Shown here: piece by piece, positions 1-6,839 of the stretch | How the letters are laid out: each line of letters begins with the position of its first letter | How positions within the stretch are numbered: position 1 is the first letter of the stretch | Source of the DNA: an uncultured Eubacteriales bacterium | GTDB lineage: Bacteria > Bacillota > Clostridia > Oscillospirales > CAG-272 | Direction: 5' to 3' | NCBI GenBank assembly: GCA_934486825.1 | Contig: CAKSQF010000010.1 | Location: 1 to 64,000 of the forward strand | Length of the DNA: 64,000 nucleotides | Position numbers and translations under genes: made by a program | Notes under the pieces: model-generated | What the model saw: the letters and a program-made list of their open reading frames with translations, nothing else | Database searches by the model: none | Told to the model about the DNA's origin: nothing

Positions 1-113
1 TATTTGTTCCTTTCGCCGTTGTTTACCTTGACTCTCTTGCTGATGCAGTCGGACACATAAGTTTTGTTTATGATGGCCTTGAATATATCTTTTACCTGCG
101 TATAGTATTTCAT
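1..113 (-). CDS. Partial small ICE protein, cut by the window edge
   Basis: An open frame starts with ATG at 113 on the minus strand (MKYYTQVKDIFKA...) and runs off the left edge, so only about 37 residues are visible. A strong ribosome binding site (AAGGAGG) lies 7 bases upstream of the ATG. It begins 12 bases after the end of the TrbL-like gene, so it is probably the next gene of the conjugation operon. The visible part is hydrophilic and basic. I do not recognise the family. Confidence 0.6.
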   Translation of the reverse strand, partial: MKYYTQVKDIFKAIINKTYVSDCISKRVKVNNGERNK

Positions 114-124
114 AGCGTACCTCC

Positions 125-1081
125 TTATTTGCCCGTGGCTCTTGCTACACTGCGAGAGAGGTTGACCGCTGTAGTTGTAGCGTGAACAACGCTCATCATG
201 TTGACCTTAACGCTCGAATCAAGTCCGAACTGCTGTGCAATTCTCGGCACTTCATTGGCGGCAAGCATAATGCCGAGTCCGAGCAGCATATTCTGCGGAA
301 AGGTCAGAAGCCCCAAGAAAAGCAATGTTGTCTGCATAAATGCGGTAAGGCAGATTGCGATGACCTGCTTACACCATTGGTTGAAGCCGTCGGCATAGCC
401 CCTTGGTACGCTGAACATATATAATGCACCGACAGACATCTGCACGAGGAGGATACCGCCTCGCTTGATATTCTGAAAGAATATTTTAATAATGCAGTAG
501 GCAAAGGCGATCATCGCAAGTAAATTAAAGAGTTTGTATTCCGCGGTGGCCGCCACCATAAACGAGCCCTGCAGCACCGAAGTGCTTTGGCCTGCGAGGT
601 CGAGTGACTGCGTTCCCGCAAAAATTCGGGCAAGGTCGTGGGAAAATGTGTTTTGCAGGCTGATACAAAACTTGTATAACTCTATCGGCACGACTCCGAT
701 GAGGGAGCAGGCAAAGAAGCCCTTTATAATGTTGAGAGCCGTTGTTTTTACATTGGCTCTGCCGCATTGGTACTCGATAGCAACATCGAATATTGCTACA
801 ACCGTGCCGGCGACAAACAGCCCCCAACCGAACAGTGTAAACAGCTTTACGGTTGCCTTTACCCATTCAAGGTCAAACACATCCGCACCCATATTGCCCA
901 TCATCTCGAAGAAGTCGGCGATAGCGCCGTAGATGATTTCATAAAACCATTTGAGCATTGCATCCCAAATGGCATTGGATATTTGAGTTCCGAGGAAGTC
1001 CATTGCGTCGCCGATGGCGCTGCCGATCCCCGAAAAGATATCGCCTAAGCAGATTTTTGCAAAAGTACGGCTTTGACGCAT
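125..1081 (-). CDS. TrbL-like (DUF6045-type) conjugal transfer membrane protein, N-terminus probably altered
   Basis: A 318-residue multi-pass membrane protein of the kind found in the type IV secretion channel of Clostridia ICEs. Hydrophobic segments lie near residues 80-100, 120-145, 180-205, 210-230 and 240-280, followed by a conserved-looking soluble tail. By family analogy it would sit in the inner membrane as the TrbL/VirB6-like channel subunit. The first residues (MRQSRTFAKIC) overlap a stretch that reads as protein on the opposite strand, and no good ribosome binding site precedes the ATG at 1081. I therefore infer that the native start was lost in the rearrangement at about 1050 and that family-like sequence begins near GDIFSGIGSAIGD. 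The gene downstream is the partial frame at the window edge. The TrbL-type assignment rests on topology and context. Confidence 0.65.
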   Translation of the reverse strand: MRQSRTFAKICLGDIFSGIGSAIGDAMDFLGTQISNAIWDAMLKWFYEIIYGAIADFFEMMGNMGADVFDLEWVKATVKLFTLFGWGLFVAGTVVAIFDVAIEYQCGRANVKTTALNIIKGFFACSLIGVVPIELYKFCISLQNTFSHDLARIFAGTQSLDLAGQSTSVLQGSFMVAATAEYKLFNLLAMIAFAYCIIKIFFQNIKRGGILLVQMSVGALYMFSVPRGYADGFNQWCKQVIAICLTAFMQTTLLFLGLLTFPQNMLLGLGIMLAANEVPRIAQQFGLDSSVKVNMMSVVHATTTAVNLSRSVARATGK

Positions 1082-1398
1082 TCAAAATCATTGCCGCCTA
1101 TGAGGAAGCGGCAGCCATTCCGCCGACCGAGCGATATGCAAATTGGTACGGCGATTACGGTATATTCGAGCCGTCATTAAACGAGGATATGACCTATGAT
1201 AAGCTCCTCTCCCGTTACAAAGCAGGGCTTAAATATCTCGGCATCATCAATGAGCAGGCCAAAGCAGTGTGCGGCAATTTTTTGTCGGGACATCTTGCCG
1301 AGCATATCCGTGAGCAACTCAAAAACCACAATGCCGACGCCGAACACCGTCCGATATCCGTTATAACTAAAATGGATACGCCGGAATTGACAAAGCCT
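1057..1398 (+). pseudogene. Orphan plus-strand coding fragment inside the ICE
   Basis: About 114 codons on the plus strand read like real protein: Y/W/D/E-rich helical sequence such as YANWYGDYGIF and AEHIREQLKN. There is no start codon with a ribosome binding site and no proper end. All surrounding ICE genes are on the minus strand, and the fragment is antisense to artificial extensions of both neighbours. The right junction is sharp: at 1398/1399 the minus-strand gene for the DNA-binding protein changes abruptly. I do not recognise the family. The likely reading is a gene remnant moved in by inversion or recombination, or an assembly chimera. Confidence 0.4.
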
Positions 1399-1512
1399 AA
1401 GGGTGATAAACTCAGCCATTGTCATTCCTTCATGCCGTTCGAGATATTCTCTGATTTCGGCATGGAGGTCGGCATCGATTTTTACGGTGATGCCTTTCTT
1501 TTCATCCGCCAT
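1177..1512 (-). pseudogene. Truncated CopG-like ICE DNA-binding protein
   Basis: The first 38 residues (MADEKKGITVKIDADLHAEI..., ...MTMAEFITL) match the short ribbon-helix-helix/CopG-like proteins that Clostridia ICEs encode near the coupling-protein genes. These normally continue with about 10 more residues and stop. Here the frame changes at 1398/1399 into unrelated sequence (RLCQFRRIHF...) that is antisense to the plus-strand fragment, giving a 111-residue chimera. The start is secure: ATG at 1512 overlaps the stop of the upstream 46-residue gene by 11 bases, suggesting translational coupling. Loss of the tail and of the genes usually found between it and the TrbL-like gene points to a deletion or rearrangement. 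Confidence 0.6.
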
Positions 1513-1642
1513 TGCGCTCGTTCCTTTCTATATATTTTTTGATAATTTCCGCAAGCAGTTCCTCTGCCGACACTTCACGCTCGGCGGCCTCCCGAAGCAG
1601 CATATCTGCCTGCGGCTGCGGTATAAGAATATCGTGTTCCAA
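1502..1642 (-). CDS. 46-residue ICE protein with TTG start
   Basis: A short gene starts at TTG 1642, preceded by AGGAGG eight bases upstream, and encodes an acidic helical peptide (LEHDILIPQPQADML...AEELLAEIIKKYIERNERNGG). Its stop overlaps the start of the CopG-like gene (ATG inside ...AATGGCGGATGA), and it follows the DUF4314 gene by 11 bases. Size, composition and position fit the small antitoxin-like or regulatory proteins common in these operons, but I cannot name a family. Confidence 0.6.
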   Translation of the reverse strand: MEHDILIPQPQADMLLREAAEREVSAEELLAEIIKKYIERNERNGG

Positions 1643-1653
1643 TAGGCAACCTC

Positions 1654-1956
1654 CTACATTCCCATAACGGGGCCGTTGTCCTCGTCCATGTCCTCACTGT
1701 CGGCCTGTTCCTCGGCAAGCTCCTCATCGGTGAGCTTGCGGAAGGAGTCCTCGCCGGGGATGATGCCGAGCTGTCTGCCGTTATCAAATCTGCAGTGAAC
1801 GGTGGACATATCATCCACAAACATTACAGTGCCGCGCATATTGTCCTCGACAGGTCGGGGATCGTTGCCCATGTGCAGAAGCAGAATGCGCGTTCCTTTA
1901 GGGTAAAGCTCTTTATATCGCTGTGCCTGTCTGTACAGGCGGTCATATTCGTTCAT
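1654..1956 (-). CDS. DUF4314 family ICE protein
   Basis: A 100-residue protein. Residues about 17-75 carry the DUF4314 pattern: a PKGTRILLLHM strand, then GTVMFVDD, then the hydrophilic FDNGRQLGIIPGEDSF motif. The tail is strongly acidic (ADSEDMDEDN). The fold resembles small beta-barrel (SH3/KOW-like) domains; the function is unknown, but the gene is very frequent in Tn1549/CTn-type conjugative elements. The start at 1956 has GGAGG 10 bases upstream. It sits between two other small accessory genes of the same operon. Confidence 0.85.
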   Translation of the reverse strand: MNEYDRLYRQAQRYKELYPKGTRILLLHMGNDPRPVEDNMRGTVMFVDDMSTVHCRFDNGRQLGIIPGEDSFRKLTDEELAEEQADSEDMDEDNGPVMGM

Positions 1957-1978
1957 TTCATTTACCTCCGTGTTTTCG

Positions 1979-2317
1979 TTATATTTTCATTCCGTAATAT
2001 TCCTCCGGCGGTCGTAAAAAGGAGAAGTCAACCGCCTCGATATTGTCGCAGTGTCCGGCAAGGAAGCGGTCGTCCCGTTCCCTTCGCATCGTCAGATACG
2101 CGACCTCCTCGGGAGTGGCGGCCACGGTTTCCTCGCCGCCGTAAAGATATACCTCAGCGTGTACGCTGACCTCCGTTTCCGCATCGACATTTTCCATAAA
2201 GTCATCAAAGGCTGTCCAGCCGACGAGGTCGTCGTACTCTCTCGGTATTCCTCCGACCGTGAATTCCGCTTCGTCATAGCCTGCGGTTACGGTAACCGCA
2301 GAAAACAGCAAGGCCAT
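1979..2317 (-). CDS. ICE accessory protein of unknown function
   Basis: A 112-residue acidic protein (MALLFSAVTVTAGYDEAEF...) with no membrane segment or recognisable motif beyond alternating beta-like sequence near residues 5-20 and 48-70. It begins 3 bases after the 282-residue gene; its ribosome binding site is the GGGAGG that encodes the GG of that gene's MGGM tail, so translation is probably coupled. Gene order (this, DUF4314, small DNA-binding proteins) is typical of Clostridia ICE accessory modules. Function unknown. Confidence 0.7.
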   Translation of the reverse strand: MALLFSAVTVTAGYDEAEFTVGGIPREYDDLVGWTAFDDFMENVDAETEVSVHAEVYLYGGEETVAATPEEVAYLTMRRERDDRFLAGHCDNIEAVDFSFLRPPEEYYGMKI

Positions 2318-2320
2318 ATA

Positions 2321-3169
2321 TTACATCCCTCCCATCTGCATTTCGTTTTGCTGCAGGTATTCGTCAAACTCGCTCTCGGTCATCATGGCGTAGTCATCGC
2401 CGCTGTTCCAGAAGGAGACGAACAGTTCACCGTCCATGGTATCAATGGGCTGCTGCTCGAAGCCTTCACCGAGGCCGTCCGAGCACTGTCCCGTAAGCCA
2501 GTCCCGTAGAGCTTCCGTTTCCTCTGCCGTGAGCGTTTCCTTGAGGCTGCAATCAATTCGTCCGAACAGCCTGTCGCCGTGCAGCTCCACCGACCACACA
2601 GCCGAGGTCAGCTTTTCGCTCACGCCGTCATCCTTGTTATAGTAGGTTGCCATATCGTTTCCGTCATTGGCGGTGTAACGCTTCAATGCATCGGCAATTT
2701 CATCAGCGCTGTCGGCAAGGTAGGAATCTCCGACCGTGAACATATCTCCGTCGCCCTCGTCAATATTCCCGACAAGCGGACAGAAGAACACAGCCTTTAC
2801 AGGACCGGAATCTTGCGTCATCTGACGGACGGCGGAAATCACTTCGTCCATTGAGCCGTACTGGTCGTAGAGGATGTTCTGTTCGAGTTCCTCTTTGATG
2901 TCCTCGCTTGCCGCCCCAATAACAAGCGTCAGCATATTGGCATCTGCGATGGAGTTTTCCTCGTTCAGCGTAAGGAGCAGATGCCGACCGAAGTCGCTCT
3001 CACTGAACAGTTTTACGCCGATGTCCTCGTCCTCGTTGTCGGTCAGCGGGATCTGTTTCGGCGGCTGCATAATGCCGATAGACTGTAGCTTTTCATAAAT
3101 GTCGTAAATGCTGTGAGGCAGTTCGAGAACAAGGGTATTCTCTTTATTGCGAATAATTGCGGTGATCAT
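2321..3169 (-). CDS. Conserved ICE accessory protein (antirestriction-operon type)
   Basis: A 282-residue acidic soluble protein. The N-terminal half (MITAIIRNKENTLVLELP..., IPLTDNEDEDI, LLLTLNEENSIADANML) is the type found beside ArdA-like genes in many Clostridia conjugative elements. The C-terminal part (ECSLKE-like CSLKETLTAEE, SDGLGEGFEQQPI, LFVSFWNSGDDY) is also characteristic. The protein ends in QMGGM. It follows the ArdA-like gene by one base with GGGAGG embedded in that gene's end. It probably helps the element evade host defence on entry, but this is context only; no catalytic motif is visible. Confidence 0.75.
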   Translation of the reverse strand: MITAIIRNKENTLVLELPHSIYDIYEKLQSIGIMQPPKQIPLTDNEDEDIGVKLFSESDFGRHLLLTLNEENSIADANMLTLVIGAASEDIKEELEQNILYDQYGSMDEVISAVRQMTQDSGPVKAVFFCPLVGNIDEGDGDMFTVGDSYLADSADEIADALKRYTANDGNDMATYYNKDDGVSEKLTSAVWSVELHGDRLFGRIDCSLKETLTAEETEALRDWLTGQCSDGLGEGFEQQPIDTMDGELFVSFWNSGDDYAMMTESEFDEYLQQNEMQMGGM

Positions 3170-3170
3170 A

Positions 3171-4310
3171 TTACATTCCTCCCATCGTCATAGGCTCGTC
3201 CTGATATAAGATGTCGAGCAGGCTTGTGTCGGTGTCGTTATAGATGAAGCCGCCGTCGACAAATTCGCCGTAGTATGCATCGCCGATATACTTTCCAAAG
3301 GCTTTGTAATCGAAGAACTTTTCTACGGATGGATTTACACTGAAATCCTCATTGTTCTCCGTTACATATATTCCGACTTCCTCATAATTGCTTGCACCTA
3401 CAATAAAGGTAAAACAATCAAGATTTTCAGCAAGCCGTGCAAGCTGCTTGGCATCCTCGGCCTTGCCGTATTCGGCAACCGCCCACAGCTTTTCCAAGTC
3501 CATATCTGTGCTGTTGACGGCATTTGCAAGGCGGTTTACTTCGTAAACACCTTCCTCGGCGGCGATCTCTTTGAAGCGTCCGATCCACTTGTCGCTATCA
3601 ATGCAAATGTCCTCCCATGAGAGCTCCACATCATCCGGCGTGGGTGCGCCGAGCCGTGCAAACGCCTTGTCGATGGCTTCTTCCTCACATGGTAAATACA
3701 GATACTCGGTTTTGCCGCCATACTCGGCCTTGGCAACGCAAAGCACCCCCGGATCATACAAATACGGCGGGAAGGTCTGTCCGTCATATGACCGTTGGAA
3801 CGGCGTGTTTTCGTCCACGAACAGCATTCCGTGTTCGGTAAATATGCCGTTGCCGGACTGTATCAGCTCCCGTCCGAGCTGCGCATATTTCGGGTCATCC
3901 TCATCGTGTGCCGGTATGCAGCCGTTGACCGTCAGCAGATACTCTCTGCCGATTTTGCCCATGTCACCGATATCCCGAATCAGCGGATAGCGATTGAGAT
4001 TAAAGCTCAAATTGATGAGGTCGGGCAGAGTGTCGAAGTCCTCTAATTTCATTGCTTCGTAAAACTGGTATTCCTCATCGCCGAAGAAGCTGTCCATTCG
4101 TTTTCCGAGGAAGTTTACTTCATCGAGGTTGACGAATCTGTCTTGCAGGAAGGCGAGTTCTTCGGGAAATACCACCTCGGTCACATACAATTCCAGCGGT
4201 CGTACCTGCTCTGCGCCGATCTCGGCAAGCGCCTCTTGCAATGCCTTTTCGGTGCAGGGAAAACGGATGTCGGTCTGACTGTTTCCGTATTTGATTTTCA
4301 GTTTAATCAT
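3171..4310 (-). CDS. ardA: ArdA-like antirestriction protein
   Basis: A 379-residue very acidic protein related to ArdA DNA mimics, which occupy the DNA site of type I restriction-modification enzymes. Supporting features: the segment DLINLSFNLNRYPLI followed by DIGDMGKIGREYL (residues about 95-130), and a C-terminal FFDYKAFGKYIGDAYYGEF block like the ArdA C-terminus. It is longer than classical ArdA (about 165 residues), with an extra N-terminal domain and a duplicated central part. The start at 4310 has AAAGGAG nine bases upstream. It overlaps the preceding gene by 8 bases. Its place near the end of the element fits early expression after transfer. Confidence 0.7.
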   Translation of the reverse strand: MIKLKIKYGNSQTDIRFPCTEKALQEALAEIGAEQVRPLELYVTEVVFPEELAFLQDRFVNLDEVNFLGKRMDSFFGDEEYQFYEAMKLEDFDTLPDLINLSFNLNRYPLIRDIGDMGKIGREYLLTVNGCIPAHDEDDPKYAQLGRELIQSGNGIFTEHGMLFVDENTPFQRSYDGQTFPPYLYDPGVLCVAKAEYGGKTEYLYLPCEEEAIDKAFARLGAPTPDDVELSWEDICIDSDKWIGRFKEIAAEEGVYEVNRLANAVNSTDMDLEKLWAVAEYGKAEDAKQLARLAENLDCFTFIVGASNYEEVGIYVTENNEDFSVNPSVEKFFDYKAFGKYIGDAYYGEFVDGGFIYNDTDTSLLDILYQDEPMTMGGM

Positions 4311-4899
4311 GACAAATCTCCTTTACGGCTGCGAGTCCGAATCTGCGGATTGCCATAGCATTGCAGATGGTGCGGAACAGCATGGGCGGGACAAGGTCTG
4401 CGTCCGACAGATCCGACACGGTAAGGTGCTTTGTTCCGAGCGTCAAGTCCTTTGCCGCACAGCAGAGGGTGTAGGCTCTCTCGGAGCAGTTATTGAGCTT
4501 GATATTCTCAAAGAACACACAGCCGTTATTTATATGGTGCTTGCAGCAGCTCCACAGCCTTGGGTCGGCAGTAAGCAGATACAGTGCCGAAAGCAATGCG
4601 TAATTTGCTTTGGGGATGTTCTTGGCGGCAAGTTCAAATCTTGCCCGATGCTTTTCATTTATATATGTCATTGGCTTTTCCTCGCTTTCTATATATTCGT
4701 TGAATCTCTTGCGGAAGGGCGGACAGCGTATCTGCCTCATGGTTTCCACAAGTATTTCCGTAGGTGTGGCGGCTGTTACCGTGATGAGTATCTGCGATTC
4801 TGAAAAACGAACGCCGACACCTCTCGGTTTGAAGTTCGGGATTGCGGTCATAAACCGTTCGATTCGGCGGTCATGTGGATTATCTGAAAATATGGTCAT
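4303..4899 (-). CDS. ICE protein, possibly DUF6075-like C-terminal domain
   Basis: A 198-residue protein beginning MTIFSDNPHDRRIERFM. The ATG at 4899 has AAGGAG seven bases upstream and is preferred over the longer frame, whose extra N-terminus would be translated from the terminator just upstream. Residues about 1-75 form one block (FKPRGVGVRF, ILITVTAATPTEILVETM). Residues about 78-140 (YINEKHRARFE...YALLSALYLLTADPRLW) resemble DUF6075-type proteins of conjugative elements. Function unknown. It overlaps the ArdA-like gene by 8 bases. Confidence 0.65.
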   Translation of the reverse strand: MTIFSDNPHDRRIERFMTAIPNFKPRGVGVRFSESQILITVTAATPTEILVETMRQIRCPPFRKRFNEYIESEEKPMTYINEKHRARFELAAKNIPKANYALLSALYLLTADPRLWSCCKHHINNGCVFFENIKLNNCSERAYTLCCAAKDLTLGTKHLTVSDLSDADLVPPMLFRTICNAMAIRRFGLAAVKEICHD

Positions 4900-4923
4900 G
4901 GTCTTTTCTCCTTGCTGTGAAAT

Positions 4924-4963
4924 TAAAAAAAGCCCTCCGGTTTTTGTGTAACCGAAGGGCAAT
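4924..4963 (-). terminator. Intrinsic terminator between two ICE genes
   Basis: On the minus strand GCCCTTCGGTT and AACCGGAGGGC form a stem (one mismatch) with a short A-rich loop, followed by TTTTTTTAA. It lies after the stop of the 214-residue gene and before the 198-residue gene, so it would uncouple or attenuate their transcription. Confidence 0.8.
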
Positions 4964-4971
4964 CAATAGTA

Positions 4972-5616
4972 TTACATATTCTGTTGTGGCGCTGATTCCT
5001 GTTCAAAGGTCGGCGGCTCGGCTTCGAGGGAAGGATATGCATCTGTGAGTTTTTCTTGGAGCTTATCCAGCTGCCGTTCCTGCTCATAGGTCAGTATTTC
5101 GCAGTTGGCTTTTGCAAAGTTTACACAGCGATAAAGGTCTGCCGATTCTTTTTCGGAGAAGAGACGGGGCTTGCTGACAAGACCGGAGCGCACGGCAAAG
5201 GCTTCCTTGACATATTCATAATTCGGAGAATAATCTCCCCAGAACACCGAGTCACCGTCTGCGTTCTGTTTCCAGGTACAGAACATAAAGCCGTTCTTTT
5301 CGCTGTAGGTTGCCGCCAATACGGTATCTCCGAAGGCGGCAAGCTGTCTGTAATCGGAGACATCGGCAGCTTTCATCTGCGGTGCGTGTTCGTAGAGTCC
5401 GACATATTCCCGCACCGTAGAGATCTCATCCTGAATGTCTGCAATTTTACTGCGGTATTCATCTGAGAGGGTTTTGTCGGCGTTGCTCAAATACTGACCG
5501 TTGTATTTTATGCGGCAGAGGGGGATGCCGTCCGAGGACACCTCCAACCATCCTTTGCTGTCCATCTGGGTGTCGTACCGAGCTTTGAGCCGTTTGGCTA
5601 ATTCTTTCTGTAGCAT
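4972..5616 (-). CDS. ICE protein of unknown function, first gene beside the tRNA
   Basis: A 214-residue acidic protein (MLQKELAKRLKARYDTQMDSKGW...) rich in aromatic residues, with segments such as FMFCTWKQNADGDSVFWGDYSPNY and a glutamine/proline-rich end (PPTFEQESAPQQNM). No membrane segment or catalytic motif is seen. The start at 5616 has AAGGAG nine bases upstream. It is flanked on both sides by intrinsic terminators, so it forms its own unit or depends on read-through. The family is one often seen next to ArdA-type genes in Clostridia ICEs; I cannot name it. Confidence 0.65.
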   Translation of the reverse strand: MLQKELAKRLKARYDTQMDSKGWLEVSSDGIPLCRIKYNGQYLSNADKTLSDEYRSKIADIQDEISTVREYVGLYEHAPQMKAADVSDYRQLAAFGDTVLAATYSEKNGFMFCTWKQNADGDSVFWGDYSPNYEYVKEAFAVRSGLVSKPRLFSEKESADLYRCVNFAKANCEILTYEQERQLDKLQEKLTDAYPSLEAEPPTFEQESAPQQNM

Positions 5617-5642
5617 ATCTGATTTCTCCTTTTTTTGAGGGT

Positions 5643-5686
5643 AATAAAAAAGGCAGATAGATTTTTGATTTCTATCTGCCTGTGTA
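5643..5686 (-). terminator. Hairpin with T-run in the leader of the last ICE gene
   Basis: On the minus strand GGCAGATAG and CTATCTGCC pair around an A-rich loop and are followed by TTTTTTATTACCC, then the ribosome binding site of the gene starting at 5616. It is either a terminator for transcripts coming from the tRNA side or a leader attenuator. Confidence 0.75.
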
Positions 5687-5727
5687 TCGGATATTCACTT
5701 TTCGGGAGTTCAAGTCTATCCACAAAG

Positions 5728-5782
5728 GGAAAACGGCGATTTTACATCTGTGTTTCGGTACAGAGAAAAATCGCCGTTTGGG
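5728..5782. repeat. Long inverted repeat between the ICE and the tRNA gene
   Basis: AAACGGCGATTTT and its exact reverse complement flank about 25 bases that can extend the stem partly (CTGTG/TACAG). It lies between the last ICE gene and the tRNA-Arg terminator, in the place expected for an element end. It could be a terminator or recombinase arm site; the sequence does not decide this. Confidence 0.6.
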
Positions 5783-5788
5783 TAGCAA

Positions 5789-5818
5789 AAAAGCCCGATA
5801 TATTCGGGCTTTTCGCAA
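5789..5818 (-). terminator. tRNA-Arg terminator
   Basis: On the minus strand AAAAGCCCGAATATATCGGGC is followed by TTTTTTGC, about 25 bases downstream of the tRNA 3' end. It is a standard intrinsic terminator for the tRNA transcript. Confidence 0.85.
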
Positions 5819-5844
5819 GAGACATCTTTTTTGTCTCCACATTA

Positions 5845-5920
5845 TGGCGCGCCCGGGGGGATTCGAACCCACGACCTACCGGTTCGTAGCCGGGCACTCT
5901 ATCCACTGAGCTACGGGCGC
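5845..5920 (-). tRNA. tRNA-Arg (anticodon ACG), CCA encoded
   Basis: A 76-base cloverleaf on the minus strand. The acceptor GCGCCCG pairs with CGGGCGC, the D-arm has AGCTCAGTGGATAGAG, the anticodon loop is C-T-ACG-A-A, the T-arm carries GGTTCGAATCC, and the discriminator is G followed by an encoded CCA. It reads CGU/CGC/CGA codons after A34-to-inosine editing. The 3' end faces the ICE, and tRNA 3' ends are common integrase targets, so this may be the attachment site. The other element end is outside the window, so a repeated att core cannot be checked. Confidence 0.95.
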
Positions 5921-5975
5921 ATAACAGCACCCTTTGTCGGGTGCCCCAATATAATACCACAAGATGATACATTTG

Positions 5976-6716
5976 TCAATAGTTTTTTTGAACTTTTTTA
6001 TTTTTTGATTCCGACCTGCGTTTTATAAACCAAAACGCGATCGCAACAAGCGCAAACGAACAGACAACGACAATGCATACATAAATGTGAACGCCCGAAT
6101 TAGAATCGGCATATCCGGTCGGAATCAGATTGCTTTTTGCATATTCCATGGCTTTTTCGTTGTCACCGCATATAAATATAAGCTCCGTGCAGGATAAAAA
6201 CGCATCCTCACCGAACGAAGTGCACCCCGACGGAATAATGAGCTTTCCTATACGATGACAGCCTTCGAATGACGATGCTCCGATTTTTTCGAGGGAATCC
6301 GGAAAATCAATCTTTTTGAGATAAAAGCATCCCGAAAAAGCATTGTCACCTATGATTCTCAGATTTTTTCCGATATTCACTGTTCTGAGTGATGTGCATC
6401 CCGAAAACGCAAAACTTCCGATTTCTTCAAGACGGTCCGGCAATATCAGCTTTTTTATCCCGCTTTGCCCGGAAAAAGCATTGTCGGCTATCTTTTTTAC
6501 CGTATGTCCCTCTATTTCCGAAGGAATTGCAAATGTCCCGGTCGGGTTTCCCGAATAGCCTTCAATGGTTGCACCGTCGCCTTCGAGCCTGTATGAAAAT
6601 GTCGAATTATGATTGTCCCATGAATTTACGGCAATCAGAAAAAAGACAAACGCAAAAAACAATACGGAAAAGAGTATAAGCAGTTTGTGAAAAAAATCTT
6701 TTGCTCTGTCGGTCAT
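5976..6716 (-). CDS. BspA-type leucine-rich repeat membrane protein
   Basis: A 246-residue protein with an N-terminal membrane segment (residues about 10-35), an extracytoplasmic region and a C-terminal membrane segment (about 212-235) followed by a basic tail. The middle has at least four LRR_5 (Treponema/BspA) repeats with the pattern I..NAFSGC..L..I..P..L..IG: IADNAFSGQSGI, IGSFAFSGCTSL, IGDNAFSGCFYL, IGASSFEGCHRI and FGEDAFLSCTEL. Such domains bind surface ligands; the partner is unknown. The start at 6716 is preferred because AAAGGA lies 11 bases upstream but directly abuts the ATG at 6728. It is transcribed away from the GerA-like gene. Confidence 0.85.
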   Translation of the reverse strand: MTDRAKDFFHKLLILFSVLFFAFVFFLIAVNSWDNHNSTFSYRLEGDGATIEGYSGNPTGTFAIPSEIEGHTVKKIADNAFSGQSGIKKLILPDRLEEIGSFAFSGCTSLRTVNIGKNLRIIGDNAFSGCFYLKKIDFPDSLEKIGASSFEGCHRIGKLIIPSGCTSFGEDAFLSCTELIFICGDNEKAMEYAKSNLIPTGYADSNSGVHIYVCIVVVCSFALVAIAFWFIKRRSESKNKKVQKNY

Positions 6717-6738
6717 ACCGTTCACCATCCTTTGCGGT

Positions 6739-6744
6739 ATTATA
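6739..6744 (-). promoter_or_regulatory. Extended -10 promoter element for the LRR gene
   Basis: On the minus strand TGCTATAAT (extended -10) lies 22 bases upstream of the preferred ATG. A weak TTTATT sits 17 bases further upstream. Confidence 0.5.
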
Positions 6745-6839
6745 GCATATTTTTTGCCGCAAATAAAGAATTTTTTGTAAACATATCATATTCCGCCCGA
6801 TGTCCGGCAATAATAAGCCGTAAAGTAAGGGAGGAGATC

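Noticed and set aside
182..932. Plus-strand frames over the TrbL-like gene
   Set aside because: They are reverse-frame shadows of a hydrophobic coding sequence, without ribosome binding sites or recognisable families.
958..1542. 194-residue plus-strand frame as an intact gene
   Set aside because: Only the middle third reads like protein; both ends are antisense to minus-strand ICE genes and no ribosome binding site precedes the ATG. Reported as a fragment instead.
5635..6028. Short frames on both strands over the tRNA and its terminators
   Set aside because: They read through tRNA-Arg and hairpins; no coding signal.
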